Part shown: positions 1 to 9,795 of the stretch, piece by piece
Numbering within the stretch: position 1 is the stretch's first letter
Layout of the letters: the number at the start of each line of letters is the position of its first letter
Assembly: GCA_905221605.1 (NCBI GenBank)
Contig: CAJNDS010000114.1
Location: forward strand, 907,298 to 971,297
DNA from: Symbiodinium natans
Lineage: Eukaryota > Sar > Dinophyceae > Suessiales > Symbiodiniaceae
Reading direction: 5' to 3'
Length of the DNA stretch: 64,000 bases
Position numbers and translations under genes: made by a program
The notes under the pieces: generated by a model
The model's input: the letters and a program-made list of their open reading frames with translations, nothing else
Told to the model about the DNA's origin: nothing
The model's database searches: none

Positions 1-221
1 AGTCGGAAACGACCTAACCAGGACAGCTTCCTGCAATACTGATCAGAACTGTCCGCGGCCGTGGGCGTTCAAGCCTGACCCCGTGCATGGGCCTTGAGCT
101 GGTCACCAGATAACTTCAAGGCAAAGCAGCTCCGGGGGAGATCGGCTATGGCCGCGATGTTTTCGGTAGACGTTCATTGCAAAGCCTTCCGAAGCGCATC
201 CCGATTATACTGGAACCCCCC

Positions 222-257
222 AACCCTAAACCCAAACCCTAGACCCTAAACCCTAAA
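222..257. repeat. degenerate CCCTAAA telomere-like patch
   Basis: A few imperfect CCCTAAA units lie immediately before the first long reading frame. Bases 1-221 are ordinary mixed-composition sequence in which I see no clear gene. Confidence 0.8.
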
Positions 258-1226
258 ATGCTCCAAACAAGCACAAAGATGCGCAGCGCCGGCCTGATGA
301 AACCCAGCCACTCCTGCTTGAGAAGTCTGCACGTTTCCCAATGCTTTCCACCGTGCCTCGTCTTGCCTCGACCTATGCTTTTGAAGTGCTCCGTGCGCTC
401 CATGTGCTCTCCTCCTGTAACACAGCAGCTTCAAAATGAGAAGGCAAACAGAACCGAGGCAATCGTGGTTAGCTTTTCGGGAGGTGCCCGACAGGCAAGT
501 GATAGCAGGTTGGCCTGCCGAATGTTTCCTTCAGCGACTGCCATGGTTCCCATCACAACTATGGAATTGGTCCTGCACTTCGGAGCTTTTGCGGCTTTTC
601 TATGTGCAGTATTGAAATCCCTTATAAGCCTCAGATGTTCCCAGCGGTTGATTCTGACCGGGCACTCGCTGGGTGTGAATTTGGCCCAAGCAGTCGCACG
701 GCACCTGGAACGCCTTGGCGTTGATGTGCTTGCCATCGTGGCGATGGACCCGCGTTGCTCTGTAGAATGCCTCCTGAGGCGCAGATTGGCTCCAGCACTG
801 AGAAGCGCTTCGCCGGCCAACGTGCGCCTAGGCGCTCTCCAGCTGACGTGCAGGGCACCCTTCGTTCGCTTTCTCTTGAAGTTGGAGTACAACCTGCGCG
901 TGGACAGCGAGATGGCCAAGGATGCCACAGTAGCAATTGAGACTGCAAGAAGGCTGTTGGACACCGACCATAACAGCATTCCAGATCACACCTGGGACAT
1001 CACAACGATCCTCAAGGCGGAGACTCTCAAGGCCGGGGGAAATCTTAGCAAAGCGCTTTCACGGCGTCATATGTGTGTTGTATTACTGTATATGGTATTC
1101 TACGTTGTTTTTGATGTTTTTTTCGGGAGAAGGGGGGGTCTTTGTGGTACCGGGTCAGGAATACACGGAATACCAAAAATATCAATGCTTTTCGAATATG
1201 GCGGTCCCAGAATCCCTTCCAGATAA
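258..1226 (+). CDS. thioesterase-like alpha/beta-hydrolase reading frame (322 codons)
   Basis: This is the longest plausible single-exon frame in the window. Residues 131-150 read as a strand followed by the nucleophile elbow GHSLG (135-139, Ser137), then a helix (NLAQAVARHLERLG) and a second strand ending VAMDP (Asp164). That is the usual arrangement in type I thioesterase domains of PKS/NRPS systems, which release acyl chains from carrier proteins. His238 or His244 could complete the triad. The first 100 residues look unlike a domain, so the true start may be internal or an upstream exon may be missing. The hydrophobic stretch near residues 272-290 coincides with a change to AT-rich DNA and is probably read-through past the real end. 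No carrier-protein or synthase partner is visible nearby. It could also be a general lipase-like hydrolase or a pseudogene. Confidence 0.5.
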   Translation: MLQTSTKMRSAGLMKPSHSCLRSLHVSQCFPPCLVLPRPMLLKCSVRSMCSPPVTQQLQNEKANRTEAIVVSFSGGARQASDSRLACRMFPSATAMVPITTMELVLHFGAFAAFLCAVLKSLISLRCSQRLILTGHSLGVNLAQAVARHLERLGVDVLAIVAMDPRCSVECLLRRRLAPALRSASPANVRLGALQLTCRAPFVRFLLKLEYNLRVDSEMAKDATVAIETARRLLDTDHNSIPDHTWDITTILKAETLKAGGNLSKALSRRHMCVVLLYMVFYVVFDVFFGRRGGLCGTGSGIHGIPKISMLFEYGGPRIPSR

Positions 1227-2120
1227 TACTCTGTCGATCGACTAAGATTATCTTGTATATCCTCAATATTTCATATGCTTATTTTGATAATAACAATTCT
1301 TCTTCGATTATCCCAACTTTTCTGGATTTGGATATTCTAGGCACACTCTGGGGTTGGGCAATCTAGGGACATTCTGGGTTGGGTATTCCAGGCACATTCT
1401 GAGATTGGGTGTTCTAGGCCCACTCTGGGGTGGGGCACTCCAGATAAATTCTAGAATTGTATAATCTAGGAATATTCTGAGGGATACTTCTCTAGGGTTA
1501 TTCATGGGGTTGATCAATCTAGGGGTGAGTGAGGAGTAGATCGGACAAAATAAGATTTCTGGAGAAGAATTGAATTCAAAACCCAGGATATGGAATAAAA
1601 GATTAATTATTTCACGAATTTAATCTATTTTTCATATGGCTTCTGTTATAAATATATATATATATATATTTGAATTTATATATATATATATATATATATT
1701 AATGAGTTCTAAAAATCATTTTTCAAGAATGAAAGATAAATCGATAATAATGAAATATTTAAGAAAATTATATCATTTAATAAAAATCCATATCTAGAAA
1801 AAACTATGATTTTCAAATAAATGTCAATAATAATATCAGATATATGGAATATCTTTGAGGTTTATCGATATTATTTTAATTTATCGAAAATTTAGATTTC
1901 TTATTTGATGATTCTTTTATCATATAGTTGGAATCGTTTAGGATTATAAAAATTTGAATATAATATCCACGATAAGAATGAATTTATCAAGAAAAATTAA
2001 AGGACTTGGGGGAATTTTTCATTCTATTCTGATCGATGAATTTAGATTGTAATTATCGAATTCTATATGGTTAAGATTATACTTTTATTTTTTTTGTAGA
2101 ATCTAATTTTATGAATTTTT
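1227..2120. other. AT-rich decayed sequence with a relic minisatellite
   Basis: Base composition drops sharply to AT-rich after 1240, with TA runs at 1650-1700. Bases 1310-1520 hold about seven degenerate copies of a 26-30 bp unit (TTGGGCA-TCTAGG-A-ATTCTGGG). The unit and the sequence after it (1524-1600) are related to the GC-rich element at 18245-18610. I see no credible gene. Confidence 0.75.
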
Positions 2121-2220
2121 NNNNNNNNNNNNNNNNNNNNNNNNNNNNNNNNNNNNNNNNNNNNNNNNNNNNNNNNNNNNNNNNNNNNNNNNNNNNNNNN
2201 NNNNNNNNNNNNNNNNNNNN
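2121..2220. other. assembly gap of 100 N
   Basis: A run of exactly 100 N separates AT-rich sequence from a satellite array. Its round length suggests a placeholder gap of unknown true size. Confidence 0.99.
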
Positions 2221-2282
2221 TCAAAAGGAAGCAATTTTCATGGGAAGAGCAATGAAAATCATGGAGGAGAAATGAAGACAGG

Positions 2283-3417
2283 AGACCGGGTTCCCCTTGG
2301 CACCCTGCAAAAGTCCTGCAAATACCACACAAAACGGAAAAGGGTAGGAACAACTTTGCCGGTCAAAATTTGCCGGGATTCCCTTGGCACCCTGGAAAAG
2401 TCCTGCAAATACCACACAAAACGGGAAAGGGTAGGAACAACTTTGCGGGTCAAAATTTGCCGGGATTCCCTTGGCACCCTGCAAAAGTCCTGCAAATACC
2501 ACACAAAACAGAAAAGGGTAGGAACAACATTTGCGGGTCAAAATTTGCCGGGATCCCCTTGGCACCCTGCAAAAGTCCTGCAAATGCCACACAAAACGGA
2601 AAGGGTAGGAACAACATTTGCGGGTCAAAATTTGCCGGGATCCCCTTGGCACCCTGCAAAAGTCCTGCAAATACCGCACAAAACGGAAAAAGGTAGGAAC
2701 AACATTTGCGGGTCAAAATTTGCCGGGATCCCCTTGGCACCCTGCAAAAGTCCTGCAAATACCACACAAAACGAAAAAGGGTAGGAACAACATTTGCGGG
2801 TCAAAATTTGCCGGGACCCCCTTGGCACCCTGCAAAAGTCCTGCAAATGCCACACAAAACGGAAAAGGGTAGGAACAACATTTGCGGGTCAAAATTTGCC
2901 GGGATCCCCTTGGCACCCTGCAAAAGTCCTGCAAATGCCACACAAACGGGAATAGGGTAGGAACAACATTTGCGGGTCAAAATTTGCCGGGATTCCCTTG
3001 GCACCCTGCAAAAGTCCTGCAAATACCACACAAAACGAAAAAGGGTAGGAACAACATTTGCGGGTCTAAATTTGCCGGGTACCCTTGGCACCCTGCAAAA
3101 GTCCTGCAAATGCCACACAAAACGGAAAAGGGTAGGAACAACATTTGCGGGTCAAAATTTGCCGGGATCCTCTTGGCACCCTGCGAAAGCCCTGCAAATG
3201 CCACACAAATCGGAATAGTGTAGGAACAACATTTGCGGGTCAAAATTTGCCGGGATTCCCTTGGCACCCTGCAGAAGTCCTGCAAATACCACACAAAACG
3301 AAAAAGGGTAGGAACAACATTTGCGGGTCAAAATTTGCCGGGATCCCCTTGGCACCCTGCAAAAGTCCTGCAAATACCACACACAACGGAAAAGGGTAGG
3401 AACAACATTTGCGGGTC
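2283..3417. repeat. 87-88 bp satellite, direct block
   Basis: About 13 head-to-tail copies of a unit containing GGGTAGGAACAACATTTGCG, GGTCAAAATTTGCCGGGAT, CCCTTGGCACCCTGCAAAAG and TCCTGCAAATACCACACAAA. Successive GGAACAAC landmarks are 87-88 bp apart (2521, 2608, 2696, 2784). Because the period is not always a multiple of three, the frames it opens are artefacts. The same family recurs at 3752-5258 and 7460-8757. Confidence 0.97.
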
Positions 3418-3650
3418 GGGGTTGGGGGGTCAGGAATTAAATAATTTAAATAATTTAAATTCCCCAGGGGGGGCGTCCGGGCATTAAAATCATTTAAATT
3501 ATTTAATTCCCCGGCTCGTACTTTAGTATTGGGGGGAGGCCCGCGCTCGTAATTCAGTATTGGGGGGAGGCCCGGGCTCGTAATTTTATGTTGAGGGGGA
3601 GGCCCGGGCTCGTGATTTAGTATCGGGGAATTGAAAAATTGATTTCATTT
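3418..3650. repeat. AT-rich ATTTAAAT spacer and CCCGGGCTCG short repeats
   Basis: ATTTAAATAATTTAAAT motifs are followed by three or four 36-bp units containing GGCCCGGGCTCGTAATTTAG. The end of this block (from about 3565) reappears reverse-complemented at 8757-8845 and 9500-9580. Confidence 0.85.
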
Positions 3651-3751
3651 CAATGTCCAGGGGCCCGATTTGGCCAAATTTTGCCGGGCAGCCTCCGGGC
3701 AAAATTTGGCCAAATCGAGCCGCGCATTTCTCATGGCATACGAAGGCGGCA

Positions 3752-5258
3752 AATTTTGACCCGCAAAGTTGTTCCTACCCGTTCCCGTTTTGTGTGGTAT
3801 TTGCTTCACTTTTCCCGAGTGCCAAGGGGATCCCGGCAAATTTTGACCGGCAAAGTTGTTCCTACCCTTTCCCGTTTTGTGTGGTATTTGCAGGACTTTT
3901 CCAGGGTTCCAAGGGAATCCCGGCAAATTTTGACCCGCAAAGTTGTTCCTACCCTTTCCCGTTTTGTGTGGTATTTGCAGGACTTTTCCAGGGTGCCAAG
4001 GGAATCCCGGCAAATTTTGACCGGCAAAGTTTTCCGACCCTTTTCCCCCCCGTTTTTGTGGGTATTGCATCACTTTCCCGGGTGCAGTGGGTCCCGGCAA
4101 TTTTGACTCGCAAATTTGTTCCTACCCGTTCCCGTTTCCATGTGTGGAGATTTGCATACTTTTTCCCGATGCCCAAGGGATCCCGGCAAATTTTGACCGC
4201 AAAGTTGTTCCTACCCTTTCCCGTTTTTGTGTGGGTATTTGCAGGACTTTTCAGGGTGCCAAGTGGAAATCCCTCAAATTTTGACCCAAAGTTGTCCTAC
4301 CCTTTCCCGTTTTTGTGTGGAATTTGCAGGACTTTTCCAGGTGCCAAGGGACCCGGACAAATTTTGAACCGGCAAAGTTGTTTCCTACCCTTTCCTGTTT
4401 GTGTGTTTTGCAGGACCTTTTTCCAGGGTGCCAAGGGAATCCCGGCAAATTTTGACCGGCAAAGTTGTTCCTACCCGTTCCCGTTTTGTGTGGTATTTGC
4501 ATCACTTTTCCAGGGTGCCAAGGGGATCCCGGCAAATTTTGACCGGCAAAGTTGTTCCTACCCTTTCCCGTTTTGTGTGGTATTTGCATCACTTTTCCCG
4601 GGTGCCAAGGGGGTCCCGGCAAATTTTGACCCGCAAAGTTGTTCCTACCCGTTCCCGTTTTGTGTGGCATTTGCATCACTTTTCCCGAGTGCCAAGGGGA
4701 TCCCGGCAAATTTTGACCGGCAAAGTTGTTCCTACCCTTTCCCGTTTTGTGTGGTATTTGCATAACTTTTCTAGGGTGCCAAGGGAATCCCGGCAAATTT
4801 TGACCGGCAAAGTTGTTCCTACCCTTTCCCGTTTTGTGTGGTATTTGCAGGACTTTTCTAGGGTGCCAAGGGAATCCCGGCAAATTTTGACCCGCAAAGT
4901 TGTTCCTACCCTTTCCCGTTTTGTGTGGTATTTGCATCACTTTTCCGGGGTGCCAAGGGAATCCCGGCAAATTTCGACCGGCAAATGTTGTTCCTACCCT
5001 TTCCCGTTTTGTGTGGTATTTGCAGGACTTTTCCAGGGTGCCAAGGGGATCCCGGCAAATTTTGACCGGCAAAGTTGTTCCTACCCTTTCCCGTCTTGTG
5101 TGGTATTTGCAGGACTTTTCCAGGGTGCCAAGGGGATCCCGGCAAATTTTGACCGACAAAGTTGTTCCTACCCTTTCCCGTTTTGTGTGGTATTTGCATC
5201 ACTTTTCCAGGGTGCCAAGGGGATCCCGGCAAGTTTTGACCGGCAAAGTTGCTCCTGC
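3752..5258. repeat. 87-bp satellite, inverted block (left arm)
   Basis: About 17 copies of the satellite found at 2283-3417, in reverse orientation (CGGCAAATTTTGACCGGCAA, GTTGTTCCTACCCTTTCCCG). Copies at 4020-4440 are the most degenerate and carry small indels. The long frames here are repeat translations. Confidence 0.96.
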
Positions 5259-5285
5259 CCCAGGCCCTCCTGGGCCCCAAGAAGC

Positions 5286-5665
5286 AATGAAACATAAGAA
5301 ACAGATGAAGGATGAAGCAGATGAAGCAGATCATGAAGATGATGAAGATGATGGAGATGATGAAGATGATGAAGATGATGAAGATGATGAAGATGATGAA
5401 AATGATGAAGATGATGAAGATGATGAAGATGATGATGATGATGAAGATGATGAAGATGATGATGAAGCTGATTGGGATCATTGATGTCAAGGATGCACAT
5501 GAAACATATTGGAACAACCGTGGAGATGAGAGAGATGATGGGGATGATGAAAAAAGATGATGAAGATGATGAAGATGATGATGATAGATGATGAAGATGA
5601 TGACGATAATGAAGATGATGATGATGATGCGGATGAGGATGAGGATGATGATGATGAAGCTGATT
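5286..5665. repeat. GAT/GAA microsatellite
   Basis: Dense GATGATGAAGATGATG repeats open acidic Asp/Glu-rich or Met/Lys-rich frames. The mirrored ATC/TTC block is at 7065-7432. Confidence 0.95.
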
Positions 5666-7064
5666 GAGGGGGCCCTCCCGCAGGAGGAATTAAATAATTT
5701 AAATATGAAGGCCCCGATTTAAATATGAATATTTAATTCGGGGCCTTCATATTTAAATTATTTAATTCCTCCTGCGGGAGGAAGCCCGGCCCCCCCCCCT
5801 CCAGGATTTAAATTATTTAAATTATTTAAGTTATTTAATTACCGGGCCCGATTTACATAATTTAAATATGAAGCTCCCGAATTAAATATTCATATTTAAA
5901 TCGTGGCCTTCATATTTAAATTATTTAAATCGGGCCCGGGAATTAAATAATTTAAATAATTTAAATAATTTAAATAATTTAAATAATTTAAATCCTGGAG
6001 GGGGGGGGGGCGGGCCTCCTCCCCCAGGAGGAATTAAATAATTTAAATATGAAGGCCTCGATTTAAATATGAATATTTAATTCGGGGCCTTCATATTTAA
6101 ATTATTTAAATTCCTCCTGCAAAAGGAGGCCCGGCCCCCCCCCCCTCCCGGATTTAAATTATTTAAATTATTTAAATTATTTAAATTATTTAATTCCCGG
6201 GCCCGAACTAAATAATTTAAATATGAAGCTCCCGAATTAAATATTCATATTTAAACCGTGGCCTTCATATTTAAATTATTTAAATCGGGCCCGGGAATTA
6301 AATAATTTAAATAATTTAAATAATTTAAATCCTGGAGGGGGGGGGGGCCTCCTCCCCCAGGAGGAATTCAATAATTTAAATATGAAGGCCTCGATTTAAA
6401 TATGAATATTTAATTCGGGGCCTTCATATTTAAATTATTTAATTCCTCCTGCAAAAGGAGGCCCGGCCCCCCCCCCCTCCCGGATTTAAATTATTTAAAT
6501 TATTTAAATTATTTAAATTATGTAAATTATTTAAATTATTTAATTCCCGGGCCCGATTTAAATAATTTAAATATGAAGGCCACGATTTAAATATGAATAT
6601 TTAATTCGGGAGCTTCATATTTAAATTGTTTAAATCGGGCCCGGGAATTAAATAATTTAAAAATTTAAATAATTAAAATAATTTAAATAATTTAAATCCT
6701 GGAGGGGGGGGGGCCGGGCCTCCTCCCGCAGGAGGAATTAAATAATTTAAATATGAAGGCCCCGAATTAAATATTCATATTTAATTCGGGGCCTTCATAT
6801 TTAAATTATTTAATTCTTCCTGCGGGAGGAGGCCCGTCCCCCCCCCTCCAGGATTTAAATTATTTAAATTATTTAAATTATTTAAATTATTTAAATTATT
6901 TAAATTAGTTAAATTTAAATAATGTAAATCCTGGAGGGGGGGGGGCCGGGCTTCCTCCCGCAGGAGGAATTAAATAATTTAAATATGAAGGCCCCGAATT
7001 AAATATTCATATTTAAATCGGGGCCTTCATATTTGAATTATTTAATTCCTCCTGCGGGAGGGCC
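5666..7064. repeat. AAATTATTT-rich foldback core
   Basis: Several modules repeat with inversions. Each has a G or C run of 9-11 bases next to a CTCCTGG-like motif, a string of TTTAAATTA units, and a foldback of the form ATATGAAGGCC...GGCCTTCATAT around a short AATATTTAATTCGG centre. At least five such foldbacks are present. I see no coding potential. Confidence 0.93.
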
Positions 7065-7432
7065 CCCTCAATCAGCTTCATCATCATCATCCTCATCCTC
7101 ATCCGCATCATCATCATCATCTTCATTATCGTCATCATCTTCATCATCTATCATCATCATCTTCATCATCTTCATCATCTTTTTTCATCATCCCCATCAT
7201 CTCTCTCATCTCCACGGTTGTTTCAATATGTTTCATGTGCATCCTTGACATCAATGATCCCAATCAGCTTCATCATCATCTTCATCATCTTCATCATCTT
7301 CATCATCTTCATCATTTTCATCATCATTCATCATCTTCATCATCTTCATCATCTTCATCATCTCCATCATCTTCATCATCTTCATGATCTGCTTCATCTG
7401 CTTCATCCTTCATCTGTTTCTTATGTTTCATT
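7065..7432. repeat. ATC/TTC microsatellite (mirror of 5286-5665)
   Basis: ATCATCTTCATC repeats form the right-arm counterpart of the GAT block, including the shared interruption that contains TGTTTCAATATGTTTCATGT. Confidence 0.95.
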
Positions 7433-7439
7433 GCTTCTT

Positions 7440-8757
7440 GGGGCCCAGGAGGGCCTGGGGCAGGAGCAACTTTGCCGGTCAAAACTTGCCGGGATCCCCT
7501 TGGCACCCTGGAAAAGTGATGCAAATACCACACAAAACGGGAAAGGGTAGGAACAACTTTGTCGGTCAAAATTTGCCGGGATCCCCTTGGCACCCCGGAA
7601 AAGTCCTGCAAATACCACACAAAACGGGAAAGGGTAGGAACAACTTTGCCGGTCAAAATTTGCCGGGATCCCCTTGGCACTCGGGAAAAGTCCTGCAAAT
7701 ACCACACAAAACGGGAAAGGGTAGGAACAACATTTGCCGGTCAAAATTTGCCGGGATTCCCTTGGCACCCCGGAAAAGTGATGCAAATACCACACAAAAC
7801 GGGAAAGGGTAGGAACAACTTTGCGGGTCAAAATTTGCCGGGATTCCCTTGGCACCCTAGAAAAGTCCTGCAAATACCACACAAAACGGGAAAGGGTAGG
7901 AACAACTTTGCCGGTCAAAATTTGCCGGGATTCCCTTGGCACCCTAGAAAAGTGATGCAAATACCACACAAAACGGGAAAGGGTAGGAACAACTTTGCCG
8001 GTCAAAATTTGCCGGGATCCCCTTGGCACCCTGGAAAAGTGATGCAAATACCACACAAAACGGGAACGGGTAGGAACAACTTTGCCGGTCAAAATTTGCC
8101 GGGATTCCCTTGGCACCCTGGAAAAGTCCTGCAAATACCACACAAAACGGGAAAGGGTAGGAACAACTTTGCCGGTCAAAATTTGCCGGGATTCCCTTGG
8201 CACCCTGGAAAAGTCCTGCAAATACCACACAAAACGGGAAAGGGTAGGAACAACTTTGCGGGTCAAAATTTGCCGGGATTCCCTTGGCACCCTGGAAAAG
8301 TCCTGCAAATACCACACAAAACGGGAAAGGGTAGGAACAACTTTGCCGGTCAAAATTTGCCGGGATCCCCTTGGCACTCGGGAAAAGTGATGCAAATACC
8401 ACACAAAACGGGAACGGGTAGGAACAACTTTGCGGGTCAAAATTTGCCGGGACCCCCTTGGCACCCGGGAAAAGTGATGCAAATACCACACAAAACGGGA
8501 AAGGGTAGGAACAACTTTGCCGGTCAAAATTTGCCGGGATCCCCTTGGCACCCTTGAAAAGTGATGCAAATACCACACAAAACGGGAACGGGTAGGAACA
8601 ACTTTGCCGGTCAAAATTTGCCGGGATTCCCTTGGCACCCTGGAAAAGTCCTGCAAATACCACACAAAACGGGAAAGGGTAGGAACAACTTTTCCGGTCA
8701 AAATTTGCCAGGATTCCCTTGGCACCCTGGAAAAGTCCTGCAAATACCACACAATTG
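7440..8757. repeat. 87-bp satellite, right arm
   Basis: About 15 forward-orientation satellite units carry the same variants as the left arm (CTGGAAAAG versus CTAGAAAAG, GCGGGTC versus CCGGTC). This supports descent by inverted duplication. Confidence 0.96.
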
Positions 8758-8844
8758 AAATGAAATTGATTTTTTAAATTCCCCGATACTAAATCACGAG
8801 CCCGGGCCTCCCCCTCAATACTAAATTACGAGCCCGGGTCTCCC

Positions 8845-9045
8845 TTCTCTTGTTCTCTTTTAAATCTCAAAATCACACCAAAGGAAGCTTCTTTTCCTTA
8901 TTGAATGAAAAAGAAAAAGAAGAAAAGAGATAGGTAAAGACACTGAAGAGCTCCACTGCCTATTGTTTCATTCCTTTCCTCTCTTTCTATGTGTTGTTGT
9001 CCTTGTCGTTTCAGAAAGCTAGCAAAATAAGGGCAAGGGGGCTTT
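8845..9045. repeat. 200-bp dispersed unit, copy 1
   Basis: It runs from TCTCTTGTTCTCTTTTAAAT to CAAAATAAGGGCAAGGGGGC. Closely similar copies lie at 9590-9795 and 11510-11715. Each is followed by different sequence, as expected for a dispersed or segmentally duplicated element. Confidence 0.88.
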
Positions 9046-9059
9046 AAATTATTAAAATT

Positions 9060-9500
9060 ATTTAATTCCACCCTGGAATTAAATAATTTAAATCATTTAA
9101 ATAATTTAAATAATTTAAATCCGAAAAGGGGCTGGGCCAAAAGTGCCCGGAGGCTGCCCGGCACAATTTGGCCAAATCGAGCCGCGATAGTTTAAATAAT
9201 TTCGGGCGTCCAGAAAGGCGCGGCTCGATTTGGCCAAATTTTGCCGGGCAGCCTCCGGGCAAGATTTGGCCAAATCGAGCCGCGCATTTCTCATCGCATA
9301 CGAAGGGCAGCCCGATTTGGCCAAATTTTGCCCGGAGGCTGCCCGGCAAAATTTGGCCAAATCGAGCCGCGCTTTTCAGCAGCCTGCGGGCAAAATTTGG
9401 CCTAATCAGGCTGCTCGTCGTACGCGATGAGAAATGCGCGGCTCGATTTGGCCAAATTTTGCCCGGCAAAATTTGGCCAAATCGGGCCCCTGGACATTGA
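9060..9500. repeat. short palindromic GGCCAAATTTTGCC repeats
   Basis: Repeated GATTTGGCCAAATTTTGCC and its complement, joined by GAGCCGCGC and GCCTCCGGGC motifs, give many small nested inverted repeats. One copy also sits at the left end of the palindrome (3655-3740). Confidence 0.9.
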
Positions 9501-9589
9501 AATGAAATTGATTTTTTAAATTCCCCGATACTAAATCACGAGCCCGGGCCTCCCCCTCAATACTAAATTTCGAGCCCGGGTCTCCCTTC

Positions 9590-9795
9590 TCTTCTCTTGT
9601 TCTCTTTTAATTCTCAAATCACACCAAAGGAAGCTTCTTTTCCTTATTGTTTGAAAAAGCAAAAGAAGAAAAGAGATAGGTCAAGACCCTGAAGAGCTCC
9701 ACTGCCTATTGTTTCATTCCTTTTCCTCTCTTTCTATGTGTTGTTTTCCTTGTCGTTTCAGAAAGCTAGCAAAATAAGGGCAAGGGGGCTTCCTG
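9590..9795. repeat. 200-bp dispersed unit, copy 2
   Basis: Second copy of the unit at 8845-9045, preceded by the same CCCGGGCTCG end block (9500-9580). Confidence 0.88.

Larger units (their letters stand above)
3565..8845. repeat. giant inverted repeat (palindrome) of about 5.3 kb
   Basis: Reading inward from each end gives the same series on opposite strands: the CCCGGGCTCG unit, TTGAAATGAAATTGATTTTT, satellite units, a shared GGGCCCAGGAGGGCCTGGGG stretch (7441, complement near 5258-5277), a GAT/ATC microsatellite, then AT-rich foldback DNA. The symmetry centre is near 6350. The left satellite arm (about 1.5 kb) is longer than the right (about 1.3 kb), so the arms have diverged in copy number. 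It could be a real palindrome, for example from breakage-fusion or an inverted duplication, or an assembly artefact. Confidence 0.85.

Noticed and set aside
5168-7550. Asp/Glu-, Met- or His-rich frames
   Set aside because: Direct products of the GAT/ATC microsatellites.
2272-8758. Long frames of up to 443 codons (VPTLSRFVWYLQDF, KICRDSLGTLEKSCKYHTKR)
   Set aside because: They are translations of the 87-bp satellite, which is divisible by three and therefore open in several frames on both strands.
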